Positions 27,383 through 37,045 of a DNA stretch of 64,000 nucleotides are shown one piece after another (the stretch's first letter is position 1; every line of letters begins with the position of its first letter). Origin of the DNA: Deinococcus soli (ex Cha et al. 2016). Lineage in GTDB: Bacteria > Deinococcota > Deinococci > Deinococcales > Deinococcaceae. A program made the translations under genes and the position numbers. The notes beneath the pieces were generated by a model. The model made no database searches and was not told where the DNA came from. It worked only from the letters and a program-made list of their open reading frames with translations. The stretch lies in NCBI RefSeq assembly GCF_001007995.1, contig NZ_CP011389.1, positions 744,001 to 808,000 on the forward strand, read 5' to 3'.

Positions 27383-28221
27383 AATTCACCCCTCTTGATG
27401 TGCGCCACCAGGAATTCCCGAACCGCATGGGCGGCTACGAGCGCAGCAGCGTGCGCGCCTTCCTGAACGACCTGGCTGATGATCTGGAAACGCAGCTCCA
27501 GCAGCATCAGCTGACGCTGGAACGCGTGGCGATGCTGGAGAAGGAACTGGAGGCGCAGCGGCAGAACGAGGACGAGATCCGCCGCGCAGTGATCGCCGCC
27601 GAACGCATCTCGCACGAGTTGCGGGAGAACGCGGCGCGTGAAGCGGAACTGATGGTCGCGCAGGCCACCACCGAGCGCGACGGGCTGCTGCGCGAATCCG
27701 AGTCGCGCCGCGCGGAACTGGAGTCCGGGCATCAGGCGCGCCTGTCGGCGCTGGAGGCGGCGTTCCGGGGTCGTTTCGCGGATCTGGAACGCGATCACCA
27801 CACCCTGACGCTGGAGCGCGAGCGGGCGCAGGCCGAGCGGCTGGCGGAACTGGAGCGGTCGTTCAGCGAGCGGCACGCGGACCTGAACGCGCGCCTGACG
27901 GCGGCGCGGCAGGAGTACGCGCAGTTCCTGAGCGGGTACCGGGCGCTGGTGGCGTCCTTCGCGGAACTCTCGGCGCGCCACGCCGTGCCTGAGGAAGTGG
28001 GGCTCCCCTCGGCGCGCCTGACCGTCACCCCGGCGCACGAACAGCCCGTGCCGGGCCCCAGCGCGAACGACCCGGCTGTGCGCGCCGCGCAGCCGGAGCC
28101 TGGTTCATCGGAGGCGTCTCCACCGGAACGGCTGGCCGGTCACGCCCTGGTGATCTCCAGCCCGGTCCCGGCCGAACCCGAGGAGCGGCCCCTGCGGCTG
28201 GAGGCGCAGCAGTTCCTGTGA
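27379..28221 (+). CDS. divIVA: DivIVA-family cell division/polarity protein
   Basis: 280 residues. The N-terminal membrane-curvature-sensing domain is [20 protein letters not shown] with [12 protein letters not shown], followed by a long coiled coil (about 35-205, rich in E, R, A and L) and a proline-rich flexible tail that ends RLEAQQFL. DivIVA assembles at the septum and poles and helps choose the division plane. GTG start inside the yggS stop. The P450 gene overlaps its stop by 4 bp, an unusual coupling. The tail is longer and more proline-rich than in Bacillus DivIVA. Confidence 0.9.
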   Translation: MKFTPLDVRHQEFPNRMGGYERSSVRAFLNDLADDLETQLQQHQLTLERVAMLEKELEAQRQNEDEIRRAVIAAERISHELRENAAREAELMVAQATTERDGLLRESESRRAELESGHQARLSALEAAFRGRFADLERDHHTLTLERERAQAERLAELERSFSERHADLNARLTAARQEYAQFLSGYRALVASFAELSARHAVPEEVGLPSARLTVTPAHEQPVPGPSANDPAVRAAQPEPGSSEASPPERLAGHALVISSPVPAEPEERPLRLEAQQFL

Positions 28222-29477
28222 GCGCCCTGACCTCTGCGCTGCCCACCTTCGCGCTGCCCGTGGCGGACCCGGCGTTCGTCCGGGACCCGTACCCGCTGCT
28301 GGCGCGGCTGCGGGAGGAGACGCCGGTGTTCTTCGATCCGGGCATGAACCGGGTGGTGCTCACGCGGCACGCGGACATCAGCGCGGTGCTGCGCGACCGG
28401 CGCTTCGGGCGCAGCGCCCTGCACCGCTTCTCGCGCGACGAGCTGGGCTGGCCGCTGCCGGACCCCCGGCAGGCGAACTTCGATGCCTTCAACAGCAACC
28501 ACCTGCTGGACAGCGAACCACCCAAGCACACGCGCCTGCGCTCGCTGGTGGGGCTGGCGTTCACGCCCAGGCGCGTGGAGGCCCTGTCGGAGCGGATCGA
28601 GGTGATCCTGGAGGCGCAGTTGCGCGACCTGGGGCGAGAGGGGCCGTTCGATCTGGTCGAGGGCTACGCCGAGCCGCTGCCCGTGACGGTCATCGCGGAA
28701 CTGCTGGGCGTGCCGCACGAGCACCGCGCCCGGCTGCGGCCCTGGTCGGCGTCCATCGTGAAGTTGTACGAGCCGGCTCCCACGGTGGCCGATCAGGACG
28801 AGGCCGAGCAGGCCGTGCTGGATTTCAGCGCGCTGCTGCGGGAACTGGTCGCGCAGCGCCGCGCCCGCCCGCAGGACGACCTGATCACGGCGCTCGTGCA
28901 GGCCGAGGAGGACGGCGACCGCCTGACCGAGCAGGAACTCATCGACACCTGCATCCTGCTGCTGAACGCCGGGCACGAGGCGAGCGTGAACGGCCTGACG
29001 GCGGGCGTGCTGGCCCTGCAACGCGACCGTCGGCACTGGGAGGCCCTCGTGGCGCAGGCGTACGCGCCGGACAGCCTGACCGTGTTCCGCCGGGCCGTGG
29101 AGGAACTGCTGCGCTTCGACACGCCCCTGCCGATGTTCGAGCGGATCGTGCTGGAGCCCCTGACGCTGCACGGCGCGGAGCTGAAGCCCGGGGACCGCGT
29201 GAGCCTGCTGTACGCCAGCGGGAACCGCGACCCGGGGCGCTTCGACGCGCCGGACGAGCTGCGCCTGGACCGCGATCCGAACCCGCACCTGACCTTCGGG
29301 CTGGGCATCCACTACTGCCTGGGCGCGCCGCTGGCCCGGCTGGAACTCGCCCTGAGCCTGCGGGCGCTGTGCCGCGCCCTGCCGGACCTGCGCCTCGTGG
29401 ACCCGCGGGAGCCGGGGCAGTACACCGGGGGCTTCGTGATCCGGGGGCTGGCGCGGCTGGACGTGCAGGCCGGGTGA
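28218..29477 (+). CDS. cytochrome P450
   Basis: A 419-residue soluble bacterial P450. The heme ligand is C367 in [15 protein letters not shown], the K-helix ExxR is EELLR, and the start of the fold ([18 protein letters not shown]) is typical. The I-helix reads [13 protein letters not shown]: the usual Glu-Thr pair for oxygen activation is Glu-Ala, followed by Ser, which may change chemistry. Deinococcus P450s include carotenoid hydroxylases, but the substrate here is not decided by sequence. GTG overlaps the divIVA stop by 4 bp; redox partners are not encoded nearby. The next gene also overlaps by 4 bp. Confidence 0.92.
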   Translation: MSALTSALPTFALPVADPAFVRDPYPLLARLREETPVFFDPGMNRVVLTRHADISAVLRDRRFGRSALHRFSRDELGWPLPDPRQANFDAFNSNHLLDSEPPKHTRLRSLVGLAFTPRRVEALSERIEVILEAQLRDLGREGPFDLVEGYAEPLPVTVIAELLGVPHEHRARLRPWSASIVKLYEPAPTVADQDEAEQAVLDFSALLRELVAQRRARPQDDLITALVQAEEDGDRLTEQELIDTCILLLNAGHEASVNGLTAGVLALQRDRRHWEALVAQAYAPDSLTVFRRAVEELLRFDTPLPMFERIVLEPLTLHGAELKPGDRVSLLYASGNRDPGRFDAPDELRLDRDPNPHLTFGLGIHYCLGAPLARLELALSLRALCRALPDLRLVDPREPGQYTGGFVIRGLARLDVQAG

Positions 29478-30436
29478 CCCTCGCTGGCCGGATCGGACCG
29501 GCAGAGGTCGCGGCGCACTGGCCAGTCGGGGATATCCTGACGGTCACCCCGCTGGGCGGCGGAAGCATCAACGCCGCCTGGCGCGTGCAGGCAGCGGCGG
29601 GCGCGTTCCACCTGAGGGTGTACCGTGATCCCCGCCGCGAGCGGGCGGAGGTCGAACACCGCGCCGTGCGGCTGGCCCGTACCTGCGGGGTGCCCACGCC
29701 GGACCTGCTCGTCACGCGTGGGGGCGGCACGCTGGCCCGGCTGGAGGACCGCTGGGCGGCGCTGTTCGAGGTGGCGCCCGGCGCGCCGGTTGCGCGTCAC
29801 GCGCTGAGCCCGGAGCACGCGGCGGGCCTGGGGGTGCTGCTGGCGGGGCTGCACGCGCGCCTGCCAGAAGCCGTCCCATTCGACGTGCCGCCCCTCGCTC
29901 CCCCTGCGGGCGTGGCGGTGACGCTGGAGCGCCTACGGGTCATCGAGACGGCGATCCTGGCTCTCCCCCATCCGGACGCCACGGACGGCTGGGCGCTGGA
30001 CCGCACCCGGCAGCGGCTCGCGCACCTGCGGACATCGCCGCTGCCGGAGGACCTGCCCACGCTGCCCCTGCGCTTCGTGCACGGCGACTTCCACGACGGG
30101 AACGTCTTCTTCCAGGGGGGTGTGCCCGTCTCAGTGATCGACTGGGAACAGCCGCGCCTCGCCCCCTGCGCGTGGGAGGTCGTGCGGGCGCTCCACCTCA
30201 GCCTGCGGCTCGACCCGGCGCTGGGCGGGGCGTTCCTGCGCGCCTACCGGGGGGACCGGCCCCTCCCGCCGGAGGAGCTGCAGCTGGGCGCCGCCCTGTA
30301 CGGCACCCAGCAGGAGCGGAACGTATGGGTCTACGAGAGCGTGTACCTGCGCGGCAACCCCGGCCCCCGGGCGTTCATCCGTCCACCGCCGTACGTGCCA
30401 TTCCCGCAGGCGTGGACGGCGTCGGGGCTGCGGTGA
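29474..30436 (+). CDS. aminoglycoside-phosphotransferase-family (APH) kinase-like protein
   Basis: A 320-residue APH/choline-kinase-fold protein. The catalytic loop is FVHGDFHDGNVFF (H-D and N of the Brenner motif) and the metal-binding VIDWEQ follows. Near the start LGGGSINAAWRV resembles the nucleotide loop. Such proteins phosphorylate small metabolites such as homoserine, choline or methylthioribose; the substrate is unknown, and drug resistance should not be assumed. GTG start overlaps the P450 stop by 4 bp. The last 62 bp overlap the end of the convergent gene on the other strand. Confidence 0.85.
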   Translation: MTLAGRIGPAEVAAHWPVGDILTVTPLGGGSINAAWRVQAAAGAFHLRVYRDPRRERAEVEHRAVRLARTCGVPTPDLLVTRGGGTLARLEDRWAALFEVAPGAPVARHALSPEHAAGLGVLLAGLHARLPEAVPFDVPPLAPPAGVAVTLERLRVIETAILALPHPDATDGWALDRTRQRLAHLRTSPLPEDLPTLPLRFVHGDFHDGNVFFQGGVPVSVIDWEQPRLAPCAWEVVRALHLSLRLDPALGGAFLRAYRGDRPLPPEELQLGAALYGTQQERNVWVYESVYLRGNPGPRAFIRPPPYVPFPQAWTASGLR

Positions 30437-31127
30437 AGGCCCACCAGCCGGGATGGAGGTTGCCCGCGCGGGCCTCGGCGAACGCCTCCCCGGGGCGGGC
30501 CAGGACCAGCAGCGCCAGCACCCGCGCGGGGCTGCGCGGCACGCTGCGCTCCAGGGCCTTCGCGGCGGTCGCCTGACCCTTGCGGGCGTTCAGGCGCGCC
30601 TGGGTGTGGGCCAGCACCGCCAGCAGGTGCGCGTCGGCACTCTGTCCGGCGATCTCGGCGACCTTCAGGCCCTCGGCGAGGGTCCGCAGGGCCGCGTATG
30701 GGTCCGCCCCCTGCCCCTCCGCACGGAGGGTCACGGCGGCGATCAGGGCGGCGCTGTCGCCCTTCTGGCGGGCCAGGGTCCTCGCGGCCTCGGCCTGCTG
30801 CCCTGCGCCTGGGTAACCGTCCAGCGCGGCGGCGCGGGCAAGCAGGAGAAGCACGCGGGCGCCATCTGCCTCACCTGCCAGTTCGGCGCGTGCGGCGGCG
30901 CCGTCACCCAGGCGCAGGTGCGCGGCGGCGCGACGCAGCGGGTCACGGCTCCAGGCGAGCGCCGCGCGGGGCGCCCCCCAGTGCAGGGCCAGCGCGGCGG
31001 CCTCCTCGGTCTGCGCGGCGGTCAGGCCCGCCGGGAGGGGCAGGTCCGCCGCGCTGAAGGTGGGGGTGGGCAGGCTCAGGGCAGCGCGCAGGTCATCAAG
31101 CCGGTGGTCTGGCAGCGGGGCGGTCAC
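30375..31127 (-). CDS. TPR-like hypothetical protein
   Basis: About 250 residues, alanine-rich and made of helix pairs (AAALALHWGAPRAALAW, ARVLLLLARAAALDG, AALRTLAEGLKVAEIAG), suggesting a TPR-type solenoid without membrane segment or signal peptide. GTG 31127 is chosen because CACAAT lies exactly 7 nt upstream; an ATG at 31136 would lie inside that box. Its 3' end overlaps the convergent APH-like gene by 62 bp. I do not recognise a specific family. The coding call rests on length, codon pattern and the promoter-like box. Confidence 0.65.
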   Translation of the reverse strand: MTAPLPDHRLDDLRAALSLPTPTFSAADLPLPAGLTAAQTEEAAALALHWGAPRAALAWSRDPLRRAAAHLRLGDGAAARAELAGEADGARVLLLLARAAALDGYPGAGQQAEAARTLARQKGDSAALIAAVTLRAEGQGADPYAALRTLAEGLKVAEIAGQSADAHLLAVLAHTQARLNARKGQATAAKALERSVPRSPARVLALLVLARPGEAFAEARAGNLHPGWWAFTAAPTPSTPAGMARTAVDG

Positions 31128-31155
31128 GCCCGCCATTGTGCCAGTCGCCGCTGGA

Positions 31156-31359
31156 TTACGCGCTCAGGGCAAGGTCCAGCCCCAGGAAGCGCCACAGGGA
31201 GCGTCTGGGCACGCGCAGCCCACTGGGGTGCTCGACGGCGCTCAGGCGGCCGTCGCGGATCCAGCGGCGCACCGTGCGTTCGTGCGTGCCGGTGAAGTCG
31301 GCGACCTCGCTGACCTTCAGGAGTTTGGGCATGTTCTGGTACTGGTCGTTCAGGGTCAT
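31156..31359 (-). CDS. small helix-turn-helix DNA-binding protein (excisionase/MerR-type fold)
   Basis: A 67-residue protein, MPKLLKVSEVADFTGTHERT then VRRWIRDGRLSAVEHPSGLR, the winged-helix pattern of HTH_17/excisionase domains. GGAGGTCC lies just before the ATG. There is no integrase or phage gene nearby, so it is more likely a small regulator than a phage excisionase. It is encoded upstream of the TPR-like gene on the same strand with a 28-bp gap. Its leader is long and structured (see the 31360-31736 gap). Confidence 0.82.
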   Translation of the reverse strand: MTLNDQYQNMPKLLKVSEVADFTGTHERTVRRWIRDGRLSAVEHPSGLRVPRRSLWRFLGLDLALSA

Positions 31360-31736
31360 GGTCGGACCTCCTTCAACGCAGCGGGGCCGCCCGCAGGCAG
31401 CCCCGTAACAGATTCGGTGTCTATGTCAGGACGCACGCAGCGCGCCGCAAGGTGTTCGGGAGCGCCGCCCGGCCCGCCGCGCAGGAGCGGCTGAGGCAGG
31501 AGGATGTGCAGCGGACGGTTCAACTTGCGTAGAACGTACCACACCGCCTGTCAGCGGGACGTCACAGATCTTGGGGGCTTCTTGAGGCCCCCTGAAGGGG
31601 GCGTTGAGGCAGTCCTCACCGCGCCGCGGCCGGCGTGGGAGGAACCACCTGACCACCCGGGACCGCACGTGGAAGGTGCGCCCGGCTGGACAGTCCCGGC
31701 ATGTGGGCCGCGCGGCGTGCTCTACAGTCAGCGGCG
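31360..31736. other. intergenic gap with paired hairpins and TTGAGG repeats
   Basis: 377 bp between divergent genes. Around 31573-31602 three blocks (GGGGGC, GCCCCC, GGGGGC) can form two hairpins that exclude each other. TTGAGG occurs at 31582 and 31604, 22 bp apart. An imperfect palindrome, TTGCGTAGAACGTAC, lies at 31525-31539. None is tied to a known regulator. Confidence 0.45.
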
Positions 31737-32510
31737 ATGAGCGTCCTGTCGCAGCTGTCCGGCACCCTGGTCAACGTCGTCACCGTCCTGCTGGGCACCG
31801 CCGTGGGGCTCGCGGTGGGCGGCCGGCTGCCCGAGCGCACGCAGCGCACGCTGCTACAGACGCTGAGTCTGGTGACGCTGTTCATCGGGCTGGACATGGC
31901 GGGCAGCCTGAACCGCGTGTCGGGCGGCGCGGTACCGGGCGTGATCCTGGCGCTGGTCAGTCTGGCGCTGGGCGCCGTGATCGGCGAGGCGCTGGGGATC
32001 GAGGAGAGCCTGGAACGCCTGGGCGAGACCCTGAAACGCCGCTTCCGGGGCGGGGGCCGCTTCACGGAGGGGTTCGTGGCGGCCAGCCTGCTGTTCTGCA
32101 TCGGCCCGATGACCGTGATCGGTGGCCTGCAGAACGGCCTGACCGGGGACAGCGCCACGTACGTCCTGAAGGCGACGCTGGACGGCATCGCGGCGCTGGC
32201 CCTGGCGGGCGCGTACGGGATCGGGGTGGGGTTCGGCGCGCTGACGGTGCTGGTCGTGCAGGGCGGGATCAGCCTGCTGGCGGGCACCTTCGCCGCCGGG
32301 CTGCTGGGCGGCGCGGACCCGCAGCTCCTCAAGACCAACCCGTACGTCCTGCTGATTACGGGGGCGGGCGGCCTGACCATCGTCGGGATCAGCTGGAACC
32401 TCATGCTGGCCGGGCTGGGCTTCGATGACCGCCGCGTTAGGGTCGGGAGCCTGCTGCCCGCGCTGCTCATCGCCCCGCTGGCGCTGTGGCTCGCCACCCG
32501 CCTGGGCTGA
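31737..32510 (+). CDS. DUF554-family membrane protein
   Basis: 257 residues, about seven membrane helices. GTLVNVVTVLLGTAVGLAVG at the start and SLLFCIGPMTVIGGLQNGLTG in the middle are typical of DUF554 (YdfK-like) proteins, whose function is unknown. TACAGT lies 8 nt before the ATG without a ribosome binding site, so it is probably leaderless. It stands alone. Confidence 0.88.
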   Translation: MSVLSQLSGTLVNVVTVLLGTAVGLAVGGRLPERTQRTLLQTLSLVTLFIGLDMAGSLNRVSGGAVPGVILALVSLALGAVIGEALGIEESLERLGETLKRRFRGGGRFTEGFVAASLLFCIGPMTVIGGLQNGLTGDSATYVLKATLDGIAALALAGAYGIGVGFGALTVLVVQGGISLLAGTFAAGLLGGADPQLLKTNPYVLLITGAGGLTIVGISWNLMLAGLGFDDRRVRVGSLLPALLIAPLALWLATRLG

Positions 32511-32514
32511 GACG

Positions 32515-32570
32515 GCCCCGGAGAGCTGCGCAACAGAGCGACCAGGAGAACGCCGGATGCCGGTCGGGCA
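32515..32570 (+). repeat. small dispersed repeat, degenerate fragment G
   Basis: GGAGAGCTGCGCAACAGAGC is close to fragment F (GCAGAGCTGCGGAACAGAGC). Only this central block remains, between DUF554 and the next gene. Confidence 0.5.
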
Positions 32571-32580
32571 GGGCCGGGGG

Positions 32581-32964
32581 TCAGCCTGCGGCGCGGCGGA
32601 CCTGGGCCTGCCACCACCCGCGGACCCACCCGCGGAACAGCGTGTAGTCGGTGCCCAGCAGGCGGCGCACCTTACGGTCCTTCTCGGCGTTCATGGCAGC
32701 CAGTTTCACGTTCAGGGCCCGCGCGCCCGGCCGGTCGAGCGTCCGGGCGGCCTGCGCGTAGGCGCGTTCGCTGCCCGCGAGGCGTTCCAGTTCCCGCACC
32801 TGCGCGACCGTCAGGTCCAGCGTGCGGATTAGCCGGTCCCGGTCGGCCCGGCCGGACGGCAGTACGAACAGCCGCGTCAGGACGGGCGAGCCGGGCCAGG
32901 GGTCCGACGCGGCCTGCGCGTGCACGGGCAGCAGCGCCAGAAAGAGCAGAAGGGGGCCGCGCAT
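32581..32964 (-). CDS. small secreted protein, Spy/CpxP-like helical type
   Basis: A 127-residue product with a signal peptide (MRGPLLLFLALLPVHAQA) and a helical body. LDLTVAQVRELERLAGSERA recalls the LTxxQ motif of periplasmic Spy/CpxP-like chaperones, but the second LTxxQ is missing. TAGCCT lies 6 nt before the ATG, consistent with a leaderless mRNA. Function unknown. Confidence 0.6.
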   Translation of the reverse strand: MRGPLLLFLALLPVHAQAASDPWPGSPVLTRLFVLPSGRADRDRLIRTLDLTVAQVRELERLAGSERAYAQAARTLDRPGARALNVKLAAMNAEKDRKVRRLLGTDYTLFRGWVRGWWQAQVRRAAG

Positions 32965-33159
32965 GCCTGCAGGCTAGGCGATGAGGTCCGCCCGTTCACC
33001 CCCCGGGGGCTCACGCTGTCCGCAACCGATTCTCATGTTGGGGCGCCGAGGGTCAGGTGGGCTTGAGCAGGTCTTCAGCGTGCCTTGCAGGACGCGTTTT
33101 TATCAGCAACCGGTCAGAGAGGCGGGGTACGGTGCGCCTCACCACAAGGAGGCACCACC

Positions 33160-34431
<1,272 letters not shown>

Positions 34432-34447
34432 TCCAGCTGTTCAGTGG

Positions 34448-34478
34448 AGGGACGTCCCGTGTGGGCGTCCCTTCTTCT
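34448..34478 (+). terminator. terminator after the DUF4384/LGFP gene
   Basis: AGGGACG (34448-34454) pairs with CGTCCCT (34466-34472), followed by TCTTCT. Confidence 0.7.
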
Positions 34479-34488
34479 GGCGGGGGGT

Positions 34489-35112
34489 TCAGCTCGGCGC
34501 GGTGAGCGTCAGTCCGTAGGTGACGGCGCCCGGCGCGCGGCTCAGTTCCCGGAAGCCCAGGTGCTGGTAGAACCCCTGGGCGCGGGTATTGCTCTCCCCC
34601 ACGCCCAGGTGCACGCCGCGCGCCCCGGCCCCGCGCAGGGCGTCCAGCAGGGTGGTCATCAGCGCCCGGCCCTGGCCGCCTCCCTGAGCGGCGGGCAGCA
34701 GGTCGATGTGGAGGTGCGCCGGGTACCCGGTCAGCACGGCCTGCGGCGCGCGGGGCGGCCAGTGAATCAGGTGCGCGATCCGCTCGTCAGGTGTGCGATC
34801 GGCGCGGGGGACCCCGGCCGGGTCGGGGTACAGCTCGCGCAGGGGCGGCCACCACTCGCGGTCCAGGGTCGCCTCGAAGGCGGCCGTGTCGGGGACGCCC
34901 AGGACGTAGCCCGTCACCTCGCCGCTCCCCTGGTCCTCCAGCACGAACGCGAAACCCGGCGCGTGCGTCAGGTACGGCCCGGCGTACACATGCCCCAGGA
35001 TCAGGGGGTCGGTGTACAGGTGGGTGGCGTCCTGGCCGCTCGCGCCGGTTTCCAGGCAGATGCGGTACAGCGCGGCGCGGTCGGTCTCGCGGGCGGGGCG
35101 CAGGGTGAACAT
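34489..35112 (-). CDS. GNAT-family N-acetyltransferase
   Basis: A 207-residue acetyltransferase. FTLRPARETDRAALYRIC is a typical first strand and helix; AHLHIDLLPAAQGGGQGRAL is the acetyl-CoA loop; GVGESNTRAQGFYQHLGF the final part. It resembles the larger GNAT proteins fused or related to hydrolase-like acetyltransferases, substrate unknown. A weak box TGCACT lies 7 nt before the ATG. It is divergent from ruvA, about 100 bp apart. Confidence 0.85.
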   Translation of the reverse strand: MFTLRPARETDRAALYRICLETGASGQDATHLYTDPLILGHVYAGPYLTHAPGFAFVLEDQGSGEVTGYVLGVPDTAAFEATLDREWWPPLRELYPDPAGVPRADRTPDERIAHLIHWPPRAPQAVLTGYPAHLHIDLLPAAQGGGQGRALMTTLLDALRGAGARGVHLGVGESNTRAQGFYQHLGFRELSRAPGAVTYGLTLTAPS

Positions 35113-35200
35113 GTCCCACAGTGCAGCACACCGGGCCCGGCCTGGGCCTGCCGGGTGGTGCGAACCTGCCCCACACCCGCATTCTGTTCACAGCGGAATG

Positions 35201-35206
35201 TAGAAT
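35201..35206 (+). promoter_or_regulatory. -10 box of leaderless ruvA
   Basis: TAGAAT, then 7 nt (GGGGGCA), then the ATG of ruvA. Confidence 0.65.
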
Positions 35207-35213
35207 GGGGGCA

Positions 35214-35813
35214 ATGATCGCCTACCTGTCCGGCACTGTCCGGGAAGTCCGAGAGAACAGCGCCGTCGTCGTTGCGGGCGGCGTCGGTTACGAGGTCCAG
35301 TGCCCCGTCAGCACCCTGGGGAAGCTGACCGTCGGCGAGACCGCCGAACTGAACACCCGCTTCATCGTGCGCGAGGACGCCCAGCTGCTGTTCGGCTTCC
35401 ATGACGCCGACAGCGTCCGCGTGTTCGACCTGCTGACCAGCGTCAGCGGCGTGGGGCCCAAGCTGGCGCTGGCGCTGCTGTCCGCCATGCCCGTCAGCGC
35501 CCTGGCTGCCGGGTTGCTCGGCGGGGACGTGAAGCTGCTGTCCAGCGTCAGCGGGGTCGGGAAGAAAACCGCCGAGCGGCTCGTGCTGGAACTCCAGGGC
35601 AAGGTCCCCGAGCACCTCGCCGCGCCTGCTACGGGGGGCGGCGCGAAGGCCGCGCGGGTCACGAGCACCGCCGGACGCGACGCCGTGGACGCCCTGCTCG
35701 CCCTGGGCTTCCGCGAGGCGCAGGTGCGCGGCGTGGTCGCCGAACTTCTCGCCAGTGATCCTGATCTGAGTGCCGACAGCCTGATCCGCAAGAGCCTGGG
35801 CAAGCTGCGGTAG
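35214..35813 (+). CDS. ruvA: Holliday junction branch-migration protein RuvA
   Basis: A 199-residue subunit that holds the Holliday junction for the RuvB motor. Domain I starts MIAYLSGTVREVRENSAVVV; the tandem HhH region is VSGVGPKLALALLSAMP and SSVSGVGKKTAERLVLEL; domain III (DALLALGFREAQVRGVV) contacts RuvB. Length is normal. ruvB and ruvC are not adjacent. The start has a TAGAAT box 7 nt upstream and no ribosome binding site. Confidence 0.96.
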   Translation: MIAYLSGTVREVRENSAVVVAGGVGYEVQCPVSTLGKLTVGETAELNTRFIVREDAQLLFGFHDADSVRVFDLLTSVSGVGPKLALALLSAMPVSALAAGLLGGDVKLLSSVSGVGKKTAERLVLELQGKVPEHLAAPATGGGAKAARVTSTAGRDAVDALLALGFREAQVRGVVAELLASDPDLSADSLIRKSLGKLR

Positions 35814-35889
35814 CACGCTGGCAGACAGCCTCCTCTCAGGGGTCGGCGCATGGGCCGCTCACCTGCGACCTGATGCAGCCCCGGCCGGG

Positions 35890-36465
35890 TCAGCCTGGCT
35901 GCGGCGTGGACGGTGCCGTCAGCGTCTGGATCAGCCGCGTCCCGAGTTCCGGGGGGAGCAGGCCCGGCAGGGTCAGCTCCTCGAACACGAAGCCGCTGAG
36001 GAGGAGGTACCCGGTCAGGAACTCCTCGTCGCCCTGCGTGAAGCCGTGCGCTTCACTGAACTGGCGGCTGAGGATCAGGTTCTCCTGCACGGTGGTGCGG
36101 AAGGTGGCCTGGAGGTCCGGGTATCGCCGGGCCAGCAGCCGCAGTTCCAGCAGCGCCAGGGTCGCGTCACGTTCCCGCTGCATGCGGTCCAGCAGGTGCT
36201 GGAGGACGGCGGCGTGCCGCGTCGGCTGCGGGTGCTCCAGCGCAGCCGCCAGGGTCTGCGGCTCCGGGCCCAGACGGTTCAGGACGTAGCGGGTGACCTC
36301 AAGCAGCAGGTCCGCCCGCGTACGGAAGTAGTTCGCGGCGGTGCCGACGGGCAGGGCAGCCGCCTCGTCCAGGTTGCGGTAGCTCAGCGCGCCTGAGCCC
36401 CGCTCGGCCAGGAGGGTGATGGCGGCGTCCAACAGGGCCGCGCGGCGGGCAGGATTCTGTCGCAT
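35890..36465 (-). CDS. TetR-family transcriptional regulator
   Basis: A 191-residue repressor: HTH in the N-terminal 50 residues (LLDAAITLLAERGSGALSYR then NLDEAAALPVGTAANYF) and a ligand-binding helical C-terminal part. ATG 36465 is chosen because TAGCAT lies exactly 7 nt upstream; the GTG before it would sit inside the spacer. A near-perfect palindrome around TACCGGTA lies between this -10 and a -35-like ATGACA, so autorepression is likely. It is divergent from the VOC gene, which is the probable target. The inducer is unknown. Confidence 0.9.
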   Translation of the reverse strand: MRQNPARRAALLDAAITLLAERGSGALSYRNLDEAAALPVGTAANYFRTRADLLLEVTRYVLNRLGPEPQTLAAALEHPQPTRHAAVLQHLLDRMQRERDATLALLELRLLARRYPDLQATFRTTVQENLILSRQFSEAHGFTQGDEEFLTGYLLLSGFVFEELTLPGLLPPELGTRLIQTLTAPSTPQPG

Positions 36466-36481
36466 CACCCATATGCTACAC

Positions 36482-36495
36482 TTGTACCGGTATAA
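36482..36495. promoter_or_regulatory. probable TetR operator
   Basis: TTGTACCGGTATAA has a perfect 8-bp core (TACCGGTA, 36485-36492) and only one mismatched pair in 14 bp. It lies between the divergent start codons and inside the promoter of the TetR gene. Confidence 0.65.
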
Positions 36496-36517
36496 CTGTC
36501 ATTCACAGGAGGTGTGT

Positions 36518-36940
36518 ATGTCACTGACCGCCCTGAGCATCACTGTCCTCAGCGCCGACCTGGTCGGCAGCGCCCGCTTCTACCGCCGTCACTTCGGGTT
36601 CACCCCCACCGCCGAACTTGACTGGTTCGTCAGCCTGCGGCACCCGGACCTGCCCGGCCTGCATCTCGACCTGCTGCGCCAGGGCCACCCGGCGGCCGGA
36701 CCGGTCCTGAGTCGACAACGGACGTCCGGGGTCATGCTGGCCCTGATCGTCCCGGATGTCGAAGCGGACGCCCGCCGACTCGAACAGGCCGGACTGAGCT
36801 TCGTTCTGCCCGTCACCACCGAACCGTGGGGGCAGAAACGCGTGCAGCTTCACGCGCCCGACGGCGTGACCGTCGAACTGCTGGAATTCGTGCCGCCGGA
36901 TCCGGCATGGCTGGCACAACAGTCTGCCACCCCCACCTGA
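36518..36940 (+). CDS. VOC-family (glyoxalase/bleomycin-resistance-like) protein
   Basis: A 140-residue vicinal-oxygen-chelate protein: ALSITVLSADLVGSARFYRR at the start, GVMLALIVPDVEADARRLEQ in the middle, and VQLHAPDGVTVELLEFVPP at the end carrying the last metal glutamate. Substrate unknown. AGGAGG lies 5 nt before the ATG. It is divergent from the TetR gene and shares its operator, so it is probably induced by the TetR ligand. Confidence 0.87.
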   Translation: MSLTALSITVLSADLVGSARFYRRHFGFTPTAELDWFVSLRHPDLPGLHLDLLRQGHPAAGPVLSRQRTSGVMLALIVPDVEADARRLEQAGLSFVLPVTTEPWGQKRVQLHAPDGVTVELLEFVPPDPAWLAQQSATPT

Positions 36941-37045
36941 CCGCACCCGGCCCCCGGCCCTTCAGAGCCTGTGCATCACTGGGCCCCTGTCCCACCCCGA
37001 GCAGGACGGGCACGCGGTCAGCTGAGTGTCTGCAGTCCAGTCCGG

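Noticed and set aside
29474..30436. Aminoglycoside resistance gene
   Set aside because: Only the general APH fold is visible; such folds phosphorylate many metabolites and the gene sits in a core operon.
31156..31359. HTH gene as a phage excisionase
   Set aside because: No integrase, attachment site or phage gene lies nearby; a small regulator is simpler.
31525..31539. Palindrome TTGCGTAGAACGTAC as a radiation/desiccation response motif
   Set aside because: It is imperfect, and neither neighbour is a known DNA-damage gene. The match to the 17-bp RDRM is too weak from memory to claim.
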